Shown here: positions 1 through 5,675 of the stretch, piece by piece
How positions within the stretch are numbered: the stretch's first letter is position 1
Layout: every line of letters starts with the position of its first letter
Source: Cyanobacteria bacterium UBA947
GTDB lineage: Bacteria; Cyanobacteriota; Vampirovibrionia; Gastranaerophilales; Gastranaerophilaceae
DNA length: 5,675 bases
Assembly (NCBI GenBank): GCA_002293275.1
Contig: DBCX01000041.1
Coordinates: forward strand, 1 to 5,675
Reading direction: 5' to 3'
Program-made: the position numbers and the translations under genes
Notes under the pieces: model-generated
The model's input: only the letters and a program-made list of their open reading frames with translations
What the model was told of the DNA's origin: nothing
Databases searched by the model: none

Positions 1-370
1 GTCTGCTTTTTGGCTGCACGACCTCAATTTTTGGACGTTCAGGTTCTTTTTTATCTTCAGTTTTTGTTTCCGGCGCGGCAGCGGTTTCGTCCGTTGTTTT
101 TGCCTCACTTGCCGCTTTTGCCTCTTCGGGCGCTGCTTCTGCCGCAGGTTTTGCTTTTTTTACGACAAACGCACGCGGTGCCGCTTTTGGCGGTGCAGGC
201 ACAGAGCCGCCCGCGATAAATTCTTTTAACTTATTAATCTGGTCGGTTGTGACCGTGTTTGAGTGCGATTTAACAACGATACCGATTTGGGCGAACTTTG
301 CTATGACCTCGTTATTTTCAAGGCCGAGTTGTTTTGATAGTTCATTTACTCTGATAGTTTCGTAACTCAT
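1..370 (-). CDS. infB: Translation initiation factor IF-2, N-terminal part (cut by window edge)
   Basis: IF-2 is the GTPase that brings fMet-tRNA to the 30S subunit and promotes subunit joining. Only the first 123 codons are visible; the frame runs off the left edge, so the G domain and C-terminal domains are not in the window. Residues 4-53 match the IF2_N helical domain (TIRVNELSKQLGL, then NEVIAKFAQIGIVVKSH, then an INKLKEFI helix). From about residue 58 it becomes the Ala/Lys/Glu/Pro-rich, probably disordered linker typical of bacterial IF-2. The ATG at 370 is well fixed because an in-frame TAG (371-373) sits directly before it. AAGGAA (381-386) about ten bases upstream can serve as the ribosome binding site. 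The start lies inside ylxR, overlapping its last 29 bases in another frame, so the two are likely translationally coupled. Identity rests on the N-domain plus the ylxR neighbour; it is strong but partial. Confidence 0.93.
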   Translation of the reverse strand, partial: MSYETIRVNELSKQLGLENNEVIAKFAQIGIVVKSHSNTVTTDQINKLKEFIAGGSVPAPPKAAPRAFVVKKAKPAAEAAPEEAKAASEAKTTDETAAAPETKTEDKKEPERPKIEVVQPKSR

Positions 371-596
371 CTAGCAGTTGTTCCTTCACGGGCGCTTTCA
401 GGACCTTTGAGAGCCTGTTTTTTTTGAAAGCGGTTTCTATACAACTGTTATTGTAACACAAATATGCGCTCCTGCCAAATGTGTTACAGTCGGGGTTTAT
501 AATAATTGTGCCGCAGGGGTTTTTACGCGTAATTTTTATCAATTCGCCGCGGTCTTTCATCTCGTTGCAGCCAACGCATTTCCTATACACCGGCAA
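342..596 (-). CDS. ylxR: YlxR/RnpM family RNA-binding protein (DUF448)
   Basis: A small basic protein of 84 residues, the usual size. YlxR proteins bind RNA, and the Bacillus member was renamed RnpM as a modulator of RNase P; a similar role here is inferred from the family. Visible signatures are RKCVGC (5-10), an ELIKI strand (18-22), GRSAYLC (41-47), SCIETAFKKNRL (51-62) and LKAPV (66-70). Cys7/Cys10 and Cys47/Cys52 form two pairs that could bind metal, though many homologues lack some of them. GRSAYLC in place of the Firmicute GRGAYL resembles, from memory, the cyanobacterial form. The start is uncertain. TTG at 596 lies only four bases after GGAG (601-604), whereas GTG at 590 lies ten bases after it and would give 82 residues. 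Either choice keeps the whole conserved core. The gene overlaps prfA by 14 or 8 bases and infB by 29 bases; the ylxR-infB pair is widely conserved, normally behind nusA, which is absent here. Confidence 0.93.
   Translation of the reverse strand: MPVYRKCVGCNEMKDRGELIKITRKNPCGTIIINPDCNTFGRSAYLCYNNSCIETAFKKNRLSKVLKAPVKEQLLDELRNYQSK
381..386 (-). promoter_or_regulatory. Probable ribosome binding site of infB
   Basis: AAGGAA within the ylxR coding sequence, ten bases before the infB ATG at 370. The match is moderate and the spacing slightly long. Together with the in-frame TAG immediately before the ATG it supports this start. Confidence 0.55.
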
Positions 597-1662
597 GTTT
601 CTCCAGTTTAATTTTTTGGTCGTATTCGGTCAAAAGTTTGATAAGCTCGTCCAATTCTCCTTCAACGACGGTCCAGACATTGAGGTTTTCGCCAATTCGG
701 TGGTCAGTTAGGCGTCCTTGCGGAAAGTTGTATGTGCGGATGCGTTCTGAGCGATCGCCCGTGCCGACTTGTGAGCGGCGAAGATCGGTGACCTCCTGCA
801 TTTGTTTTTGGACCTCCAAATCATAGAGCCGCGCCTTGATAATTTGAAGCGCGCGTTCTTTGTTTTGCAGTTGGGAGCGTTCTTCCGTGCAAAAAACCAT
901 CAGACCGGTTGGTTTGTGAACCACTCGTACTGCGGTTTCCACCTTGTTTACGTTTTGTCCGCCGGCACCGCCTGAGCGCGCGGTTGAAATCTCTAAATCA
1001 TTCGGGTTGAGTTCAACTTCCACGTCGTCAACTTCGGGCATAACGGCAACGGTCGCGGTTGACGTGTGTACGCGGCCTTGTGATTCTGTCGCCGGAACCC
1101 GTTGGACTCGGTGCACGCCGGATTCGTATTTCAACCGTGAATAGATGCTGTCACCCTTCATTGAAATAATAATTTCGGACACCCCGCCGGCTTCGCACTC
1201 GGTTTTGCTTAGAATCTGGGTTTGCCAGCCTTGTTTATCGGCGTAGCGCATGTACATCCGTGCCAGATCGCCGGCAAAAATGTTTGCCTCGTCGCCGCCT
1301 GCACCGCCGCGGATTTCCAGCATAATATCTTTATCATCCATAGGATCGCGCGGCAAGAGCAAGACCTTCATCCGCTCCTCGTAATCAGGGATTTTCGCCT
1401 CGTTCTCTTCCATCTCGGCCTTTAAAAATGCCTTCATCTCGTTGTCGGTTTCCGCGTGGATAAGTTCTTTTGCCTCGGCTATCGCGTCGGTCGCTTTTTT
1501 CCAGTCGTAGTAAAGCTCTACGGTTTCTTCCATGGATTTGCGCTGCTTGGAAAGATCTTTAAACTTGTTGTAATCCTGTATCACAGCAGGGTCCGAGAGC
1601 GTCTCGCCAAGCTCTTTGTAACGCGCCTCTATTTGTAAAATTTTATCCAACATGTCTTTCAT
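583..1662 (-). CDS. prfA: Peptide chain release factor 1 (RF1)
   Basis: RF1 recognises UAA and UAG in the ribosomal A site and triggers release of the finished peptide in the cytoplasm. The 359-residue length is normal for the family. Domain 1 is a charged helical region at about 1-100. The PCRF block contains EIRGGAGGDEA (116-126). The tripeptide anticodon motif Pro190-Ala191-Thr192 in HRVQRVPATESQGR marks RF1 rather than RF2, which carries Ser-Pro-Phe. The catalytic GGQ is at 234-236 in the SGGAGGQNVNKVE block; Gln236 is the residue methylated by PrmC in known systems. The conserved GTGDRSERIRTYNFPQGRLT block is at 300-319. The ATG at 1662 overlaps the upstream stop as ATGA. Its nearest SD-like run (GGTGG, 1676-1680) is 13 bases away, so re-initiation after the TPR/NHL gene is likely. 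A second in-frame ATG at 1653 (Met4) is a less likely start. prmC is not adjacent; ylxR follows with an overlap. Confidence 0.97.
   Translation of the reverse strand: MKDMLDKILQIEARYKELGETLSDPAVIQDYNKFKDLSKQRKSMEETVELYYDWKKATDAIAEAKELIHAETDNEMKAFLKAEMEENEAKIPDYEERMKVLLLPRDPMDDKDIMLEIRGGAGGDEANIFAGDLARMYMRYADKQGWQTQILSKTECEAGGVSEIIISMKGDSIYSRLKYESGVHRVQRVPATESQGRVHTSTATVAVMPEVDDVEVELNPNDLEISTARSGGAGGQNVNKVETAVRVVHKPTGLMVFCTEERSQLQNKERALQIIKARLYDLEVQKQMQEVTDLRRSQVGTGDRSERIRTYNFPQGRLTDHRIGENLNVWTVVEGELDELIKLLTEYDQKIKLEKLAGV
601..604 (-). promoter_or_regulatory. Ribosome binding site of ylxR (start ambiguous)
   Basis: GGAG lies inside the prfA Leu-Glu-Lys codons, eighteen bases before the end of prfA (583). 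It is four bases from the TTG at 596 and ten bases from the in-frame GTG at 590. The spacing is short for the first and slightly long for the second, so it supports translation beginning here but does not settle which codon is used. Confidence 0.6.
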
Positions 1663-2501
1663 AGTTTAAATTTTACCACCGAGTTTGACCCCTGACAAGA
1701 TACAAAAAGCGTTTTGCCGGTGATATTAAGGCCATAGGGTTTTTTAACATCAGATAAAACCACGCTGACCACGCCGCCCGGGCTGACTTTCAAGACGTTG
1801 TCGCCGTTATAGTTTGCGATATAAATGCTGCCGGAACTGTCTGTGACCATCCCAATTGGGCCGTTCAGGCGCGGGTCTTTGAGGAACATCATCCGATCGC
1901 CCTCGGGTGTGATTTTATAGACCACGTTGTCCGAAAAGCTGGCGACATAAACGTTTCCGGCTGAATCGGTGCTGATACCTGTCGGGCTTGAAATATTTGT
2001 GAACGCGCTGTCGTCCTTTGCAAAACCCGCCGCGGACCCCGCAGCCTGTAATTGCTGCTGCTTGATTGTTTCCATGTTTGTTTTAAGGCTTGATGCGGCA
2101 AGCTCCTGAGCTTTTGAGTAGACGGTGCTTGTCGGCGGGATTGCGGCCAAAAATGACTTGGCACGCTCGGGCTGGCCGAGCTTTGCGCTGATGACGGCAG
2201 CTTTGTAAAGTGACTCATAGTCGTCGGGTTTTCGCACAAGCACCTGCCGAAAAACCGTTATTGCAGCCTCAGACTGGCCCATGTAATCCAAAATTGAGCC
2301 GAGGTTGTAATAGGCGTCAATGTAGTTCGGGTCAATGTTTATGGCGCGGCGAAAGGCTGCAATTGCGCGCTCGTATTGGCCGACCTTGTAAAAATCCACA
2401 CCTTGATTGTATTCCAGCTTGGCCTCTGTTGATACGATGTAAGGCTGTGCCTGCACCGCTGCACCGATTAAGATAGCAAGTAGTACAAGTAATTTTTTCA
2501 A
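1659..2501 (-). CDS. Secreted TPR and NHL-repeat protein (hypothetical)
   Basis: The protein has 280 residues and no enzymatic motif. Residues 1-18 form a typical Sec signal peptide: two lysines, a hydrophobic core of Leu/Ile/Ala, then a likely signal peptidase I site after VQA. There is no lipobox cysteine, so export to the periplasm or cell exterior is expected. Three tetratricopeptide repeats follow at about 27-60, 61-94 and 95-125; the first two show the usual pattern of paired helices ending in a Pro near the repeat end (DPNY, KPDD). A Gln/Ala/Ser-rich linker covers 130-168. Three NHL-like beta-propeller blades follow at about 172-208, 214-248 and 256-280, with PTGISTDSAGNVYVA and GPIGMVTDSSGSIYIAN as clear repeat cores. 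TPR and NHL units usually bind proteins or other ligands, so a scaffold role is inferred. The start is TTG, supported by GGAG eight bases upstream; it overlaps the malQ stop as TTGA. The TGA stop overlaps the prfA ATG as ATGA. Confidence 0.88.
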   Translation of the reverse strand: MKKLLVLLAILIGAAVQAQPYIVSTEAKLEYNQGVDFYKVGQYERAIAAFRRAINIDPNYIDAYYNLGSILDYMGQSEAAITVFRQVLVRKPDDYESLYKAAVISAKLGQPERAKSFLAAIPPTSTVYSKAQELAASSLKTNMETIKQQQLQAAGSAAGFAKDDSAFTNISSPTGISTDSAGNVYVASFSDNVVYKITPEGDRMMFLKDPRLNGPIGMVTDSSGSIYIANYNGDNVLKVSPGGVVSVVLSDVKKPYGLNITGKTLFVSCQGSNSVVKFKL

Positions 2502-4309
2502 CCCAGTTTCTCCAATAGTTTTTGGTACTGCTGTGAAAAATCGTTGCCGCGCGCGATTATCGCAAGCCGCAGGATTTTCGCCAGATTAACGGCGGTCATG
2601 TCTTTGTAGTTATCAGGCAGCCGCAGGCTCCAATTTTGCTCGCCCGATGTGCCCGGACGGTTATAAACATTGTAGATATTGAAATAATCCGTGAAGAAAA
2701 TCTGAACATTCTGCGCGCACGATGCAAAAAGCTCTACCAGTTTGGTCTGCGCCAAAAACGCCGCGTCCGTGTTCAGACACTGGACGACCTCATCGCGCGT
2801 TGCACCTTCAAAACACAGGTCATCAGCGAGGTTTTGTGCGTGCAGGTAGCCGGTTTCGGTGTTTATCACGGAATCCGCCCACATTTTTATCGGTTCATTG
2901 TCGTGTGTGCCGACCATAACCCAGGTCCTGTCGTTTATGTTGCAGCAGCGGTAGGGGTCAGCAGGTTTGTCCGCCTCAACAAACTGCGTCAGACGCATAC
3001 CTTGCAGGTCAAACGCTTTCATAACGGCCGCAACAGGGTTGGTGAGCGTCCCCAAATCCTCACAAACAATTGCGTCTTTGTCAAGCCCTTCCTCGGTCGC
3101 GGCGTCAATTACCAGCTGAATCAGGCGAGCATACCGCTTAATTTGCTCGTCCGAGAGGGTTTTGACCCGTTTTTCTTTGTCGGGTTTCATTTTTGGGTCC
3201 AAATCACTTAACTGTGCGATTGCGTATTTGCACAAAATCGGGTGCTCCGGTGATGAGTAGAGGCGGCCGGCGCCTTCTTCAATTTTCGGTTTTTTGCACG
3301 ACTCGTAAACCCACGGGTCAATCAACCCTACTATGTGGTCAATCCTTACGCCGCCCGGGTTTTCGCGGAACATTTTCTTGAAAAGATTTTTCATCAGCTT
3401 GCCGCCCTCGGCCGGTGTGCCGTCCGGGTTGTACATTTTATCAGGGTCCATCACAGGGAATCCCCACGCCTGACCGTCTTCGGAGAAGTAGTCCGGCGGG
3501 CAGCCAAGCGCCCAGCCTTCCAAAAACAACGATTGGTACGCCCACGTGTCGCGATCAGAAAACGCAACCTGACGGTCTGCAATCATTTTGACTTTATGTT
3601 TTTTTGCAAACGCGGCGGTAGCAGCGTTTTGTGTGCTTACGATAAACTGGATGAACTTGTATTTTTCAATATCATCGGCATATTTTTTTTCCAGCGCATT
3701 GATGCGCTCGGCAAACTCCATTTTTTGCTCAATGGATTTCGGGTTGAAAAGATTTTTGTCGGTTTCGCTTGACCAGACAGGCCAGTAGTCGTTTTTGTTT
3801 TCAATTGTGAGCGCCTCATACAGCGCGTCCTTGTCGAGCCATTCGGAATTGGCGTGCTTGTAGGCTTCAAACTCGGGTGAACCCTTGAAGTTTGACCACG
3901 CCTCCGCGAACGCCGCATCGTAGTGCTTGTAGGCATACTCGTATGCGGTGGAATTCTTATCTTTGGACGGGTTGCCCGCAACGATATCGTTGTATGTCGC
4001 CTCGGACAGGATTTTGCCCCATTTGGCGGTCGTAAGCTCTTTTAAATCCGCGAACAGCGGGTTGTTAGAAAAAATCGTCCCTGTGTAAGGCGATGCATCG
4101 CAGCTTTTTGTTTTGCCGGCAGGGCCAAGCTGGATTGAGTTAAAAATACCGGATACGTACTCAATGAAATCACGCGCGCCTTGCGTGTTTGCGCTGCCAA
4201 ACCCTGTGTTCTCGCCGGCGGCCGACGGAAAACTGCCCCCGTGCATAATAAATGCAAAATTCTTTTTCCCTAAAACTTCCAGCGCCTCACGAATGATTTC
4301 TTTGTTCAT
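2498..4309 (-). CDS. malQ: 4-alpha-glucanotransferase (GH77, amylomaltase / disproportionating enzyme)
   Basis: This enzyme transfers alpha-1,4-glucan segments between maltooligosaccharides in the cytoplasm, as part of glycogen or maltodextrin metabolism. It has 603 residues. GH77 signatures in order: LGPAG (61-65) with SPY (73-75) and NNP (82-84), matching the family's LPLGPTG...DSPY...GNP block; PPDYFSEDGQAWG (271-283), the 250s active-site loop; RIDH (322-325) with the expected nucleophile Asp324; CEDLG (416-420) with the expected acid/base Glu417; THDNE (468-472) with the expected transition-state stabiliser Asp470; and NRPGTSGEQNW (550-560) near the C-terminus. It is longer than the roughly 500-residue type amylomaltase of Thermus. 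The spacing from nucleophile to acid/base is 93 residues, against 47 in Thermus aquaticus, so an insertion lies at about 340-400. The ATG start is supported by GAGGAG six bases upstream. There is no signal peptide. The stop overlaps the TTG start of the next gene by four bases. The family call is firm; substrate preference is not visible. Confidence 0.93.
   Translation of the reverse strand: MNKEIIREALEVLGKKNFAFIMHGGSFPSAAGENTGFGSANTQGARDFIEYVSGIFNSIQLGPAGKTKSCDASPYTGTIFSNNPLFADLKELTTAKWGKILSEATYNDIVAGNPSKDKNSTAYEYAYKHYDAAFAEAWSNFKGSPEFEAYKHANSEWLDKDALYEALTIENKNDYWPVWSSETDKNLFNPKSIEQKMEFAERINALEKKYADDIEKYKFIQFIVSTQNAATAAFAKKHKVKMIADRQVAFSDRDTWAYQSLFLEGWALGCPPDYFSEDGQAWGFPVMDPDKMYNPDGTPAEGGKLMKNLFKKMFRENPGGVRIDHIVGLIDPWVYESCKKPKIEEGAGRLYSSPEHPILCKYAIAQLSDLDPKMKPDKEKRVKTLSDEQIKRYARLIQLVIDAATEEGLDKDAIVCEDLGTLTNPVAAVMKAFDLQGMRLTQFVEADKPADPYRCCNINDRTWVMVGTHDNEPIKMWADSVINTETGYLHAQNLADDLCFEGATRDEVVQCLNTDAAFLAQTKLVELFASCAQNVQIFFTDYFNIYNVYNRPGTSGEQNWSLRLPDNYKDMTAVNLAKILRLAIIARGNDFSQQYQKLLEKLG
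2510..2513 (-). promoter_or_regulatory. Ribosome binding site deciding the TTG start of the TPR/NHL gene
   Basis: GGAG lies within the last codons of malQ (Leu-Glu-Lys) and stands eight bases before the TTG at 2501. The good spacing, together with the signal peptide beginning exactly at that codon (Met-Lys-Lys-Leu-Leu), supports the TTG start over any later one. Confidence 0.75.
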
Positions 4310-4315
4310 GTCAAA

Positions 4316-4321
4316 CTCCTC
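4316..4321 (-). promoter_or_regulatory. Ribosome binding site of malQ
   Basis: GAGGAG on the minus strand with a six-base spacer to the ATG at 4309. It is the strongest Shine-Dalgarno match in the window and fixes the malQ start. It sits in the only intergenic gap (4310-4346), which is consistent with malQ being able to start translation without coupling to the upstream gene. Confidence 0.85.
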
Positions 4322-4346
4322 TTTTATGAAGAATTTAACACAAACG

Positions 4347-5675
4347 CTATTTTATGGCAAGAGTTTCAATCGCGCGTTTTTCGGCTGCCATGGAACGGTT
4401 GATTGCTGCCTGCGCTGCTGAAAGGTCGGGCGGTGCAACGGTTACGCCTGTTGAGCCTGGGATATAAGTCCTGTTGGTTGTCGGCCCCGAAATCTGCGTG
4501 ATTTCCTGCTGCGTGTTTTGCGTCACCGAAGTCTGCTGCGGCACAGAGTTTGGCCGGTTTTTGTACAGGTCAAGCAAATTCGTATCGCTCTGGCGCTGCG
4601 CTGACGGCTCGTAATCAGTTGCTGCCGGTGCCTGCGGCTGCTCTTGCGGCGTTGGTTCGGGTTTATCTTTATCAAGCACAGATTTTGTCGGCCGGCCAAA
4701 GATTGCGTGGGAAATTTGTACAATCGGTCTAACCAAAAACGGGGTCAAAAATGCCATAGTGGCCAAAAATCGCAGCGCGCCGCCGCCTTTGCTTTTGAAG
4801 AACCGGGGTATCCCCTGGAAAAATCCTAAGATGCCTTTTTTGGTCTGCGGTGTGGGACCAAGTCCTGCGTTGAGTATTTTTGCCGGTAAACGCACCAGTT
4901 TTTGCAGCCACGTGCCGCCTTTTGCCGCGGTTGCACCCCAGTTGTTAAGGCTTGCCGCTTTGTAAACAATCCCGCCGGCAGCGGGTATCAACATATATGA
5001 GCCCATATCATAGGTGGCTTCTTCCGCGAAGGTTGGTAGCTTTTCGCCTTTTGGCGCTTCTTGAACCCTGTCAAAAACGGATTTGTAGATACCCAGACCC
5101 ATCAGGAACGACATCAAAGTAGGTGCTGTAATACCGTTTGTAATAGCTTCACTGCCGCGCAGAACAATTTTTTGCACAAACCCGCCGAGTTTTGTTTCGG
5201 CGCCGTCGCCTTGCAAAATTGCGTATTTTTTCAACCGGTCGGCCTTGCTGGTGCCCATTCTTGTGAGAATCCCGCCGGTATTCAACTCTTTTTCGTTGCC
5301 CAAAACCCGGTCGATTTCTTCCATCATCTTAACGCCTTTGCCGTTCTTGGTGAAGTTTGCGCGGATATGATTGTTGTACACTTCGGGGAAAACATCATAC
5401 TTTGAGAAATCGTCCTTAGCTATTTTAGCGACATCATCAAGCAGGCCATTCATTACAGCCGAACCCTCTTTTGCGCCGGTCAGGTTCGTCAGCTCTTTAA
5501 CCAGACTTTTATTGTCCGGGTATTTATTCACCAAATTTTCAAGAAGCCCTTTGGTTTTGGTCGGCATAACCGCGGCTTTCGGGAAAAATATCCGCTTTAT
5601 TTTGCCAAAAATTGTGCCTGGCTGCCCCATATCTTTGAGAATTTTCTTGATAACTTTTTTCTCTTCTTTCTTTTG
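4347..5675 (-). CDS. Unrecognised membrane-associated protein, N-terminus outside window
   Basis: I do not recognise this protein. The frame is open to the right edge, giving 442 visible codons before a TAG stop. An ATG at 5630 would give 427 residues, but no Shine-Dalgarno sequence precedes it, and the 15 codons before it stay open and encode a Lys/Glu-rich stretch, so the real start is probably outside the window. Numbering from that ATG: a charged, mostly helical part at 1-160; hydrophobic stretches at about 167-185 (rich in Leu, Met and Gly), 208-226 and 286-305, which could be membrane segments; basic Gly/Phe/Lys-rich parts between them (about 240-283); a Pro/Gln/Thr-rich, low-complexity and probably disordered tail at about 320-400; and a final Ala-rich helix at 403-427. 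There is no catalytic motif I can name. It lies 37 bases upstream of malQ in the same direction, so co-transcription is likely. The composition does not look like a soluble enzyme; a lineage-specific membrane or envelope protein is an inference only. Confidence 0.85.
   Translation of the reverse strand, partial: QKKEEKKVIKKILKDMGQPGTIFGKIKRIFFPKAAVMPTKTKGLLENLVNKYPDNKSLVKELTNLTGAKEGSAVMNGLLDDVAKIAKDDFSKYDVFPEVYNNHIRANFTKNGKGVKMMEEIDRVLGNEKELNTGGILTRMGTSKADRLKKYAILQGDGAETKLGGFVQKIVLRGSEAITNGITAPTLMSFLMGLGIYKSVFDRVQEAPKGEKLPTFAEEATYDMGSYMLIPAAGGIVYKAASLNNWGATAAKGGTWLQKLVRLPAKILNAGLGPTPQTKKGILGFFQGIPRFFKSKGGGALRFLATMAFLTPFLVRPIVQISHAIFGRPTKSVLDKDKPEPTPQEQPQAPAATDYEPSAQRQSDTNLLDLYKNRPNSVPQQTSVTQNTQQEITQISGPTTNRTYIPGSTGVTVAPPDLSAAQAAINRSMAAEKRAIETLAIK

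Noticed and set aside
10..219. A short plus-strand open frame rich in Leu, Pro and Arg
   Set aside because: It is the complement of the Ala/Lys/Pro-rich IF-2 linker; its composition follows from that low-complexity coding sequence.
751..758. One GCGATCGC palindrome, the HIP1 sequence abundant in many cyanobacteria
   Set aside because: I noticed a single copy inside prfA, encoding the conserved Gly-Asp-Arg; one occurrence in this length is not enrichment and cannot be used as a taxonomic or functional signal.
2636..3211. A 191-codon open frame on the plus strand
   Set aside because: It lies wholly antisense to malQ, whose GH77 motifs run through this region. It has no recognisable domain and is explained by codon bias of the real gene.
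3335..3772. A 145-codon open frame on the plus strand, and a 114-codon minus-strand frame at 3637-3981
   Set aside because: Both overlap the well-supported malQ coding sequence in other frames and show biased, motif-free translations.
4310..4346. A possible promoter for malQ in the 37-base gap
   Set aside because: TTGTGT and CATAAA are present on the minus strand but only about nine bases apart, far from the usual 16-18, so no sigma-70 type promoter is supported.
4347..4720. Pro/Gln/Thr-rich low-complexity stretch as a tandem repeat
   Set aside because: I could not find a repeating unit of fixed length; it looks like a biased disordered tail, not a repeat array.
5061..5405. A 114-codon plus-strand open frame
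   Set aside because: It is antisense to the unrecognised first gene, whose frame is open for over 440 codons, has a continuous domain-like layout and shares direction with all neighbours.
5628..5630. ATG at 5630 as the true start of the first gene
   Set aside because: No Shine-Dalgarno sequence precedes it and the frame remains open through 15 further codons to the window edge, so the gene is better treated as partial.

Overview
All supportable genes in this window lie on the minus strand and read from the right edge to the left edge. In transcription order they are: an unrecognised membrane-associated protein (open at the right edge), a GH77 4-alpha-glucanotransferase (malQ-like), a secreted TPR plus NHL-repeat protein, peptide chain release factor 1 (prfA), the small RNA-binding protein YlxR/RnpM, and the N-terminal part of translation initiation factor IF-2 (infB, cut by the left edge). 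There is no gene-free stretch above 300 bases. The only intergenic gap is 37 bases (4310-4346); every other junction overlaps.

The layout suggests one polycistronic unit. The junctions are a 37-base gap before malQ, a 4-base TTGA overlap into the TPR/NHL gene, a 4-base ATGA overlap into prfA, a 14-base (or 8-base) overlap into ylxR and a 29-base overlap into infB. I saw no convincing terminator or promoter anywhere, so promoter and terminator probably lie outside the window. The last three genes are translation functions (termination, RNase P/RNA binding, initiation). ylxR-infB is a classic pair, but it usually follows nusA. Here prfA takes that place, and prmC, which commonly follows prfA, is not next to it. 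How the glucanotransferase and the TPR/NHL protein relate to translation is not evident; co-expression with growth genes is the simplest inference.

The organism is a bacterium with mid-range GC. The YlxR carries GRSAYLC and KKNRL followed by LKAPV, which from memory resembles cyanobacterial YlxR more than the Firmicute form (GRGAYL). With a non-photosynthetic-looking gene set, this makes a non-photosynthetic cyanobacterial relative (Vampirovibrionia/Melainabacteria, such as Gastranaerophilales) my best guess, held at moderate to low confidence.

I found no mobile element, CRISPR array, tRNA, rRNA or defence system. The parts worth a second look are the unrecognised first gene, the long insertion between catalytic residues in the glucanotransferase, the roughly half-size NHL propeller, and the unusual gene order with chained overlaps.
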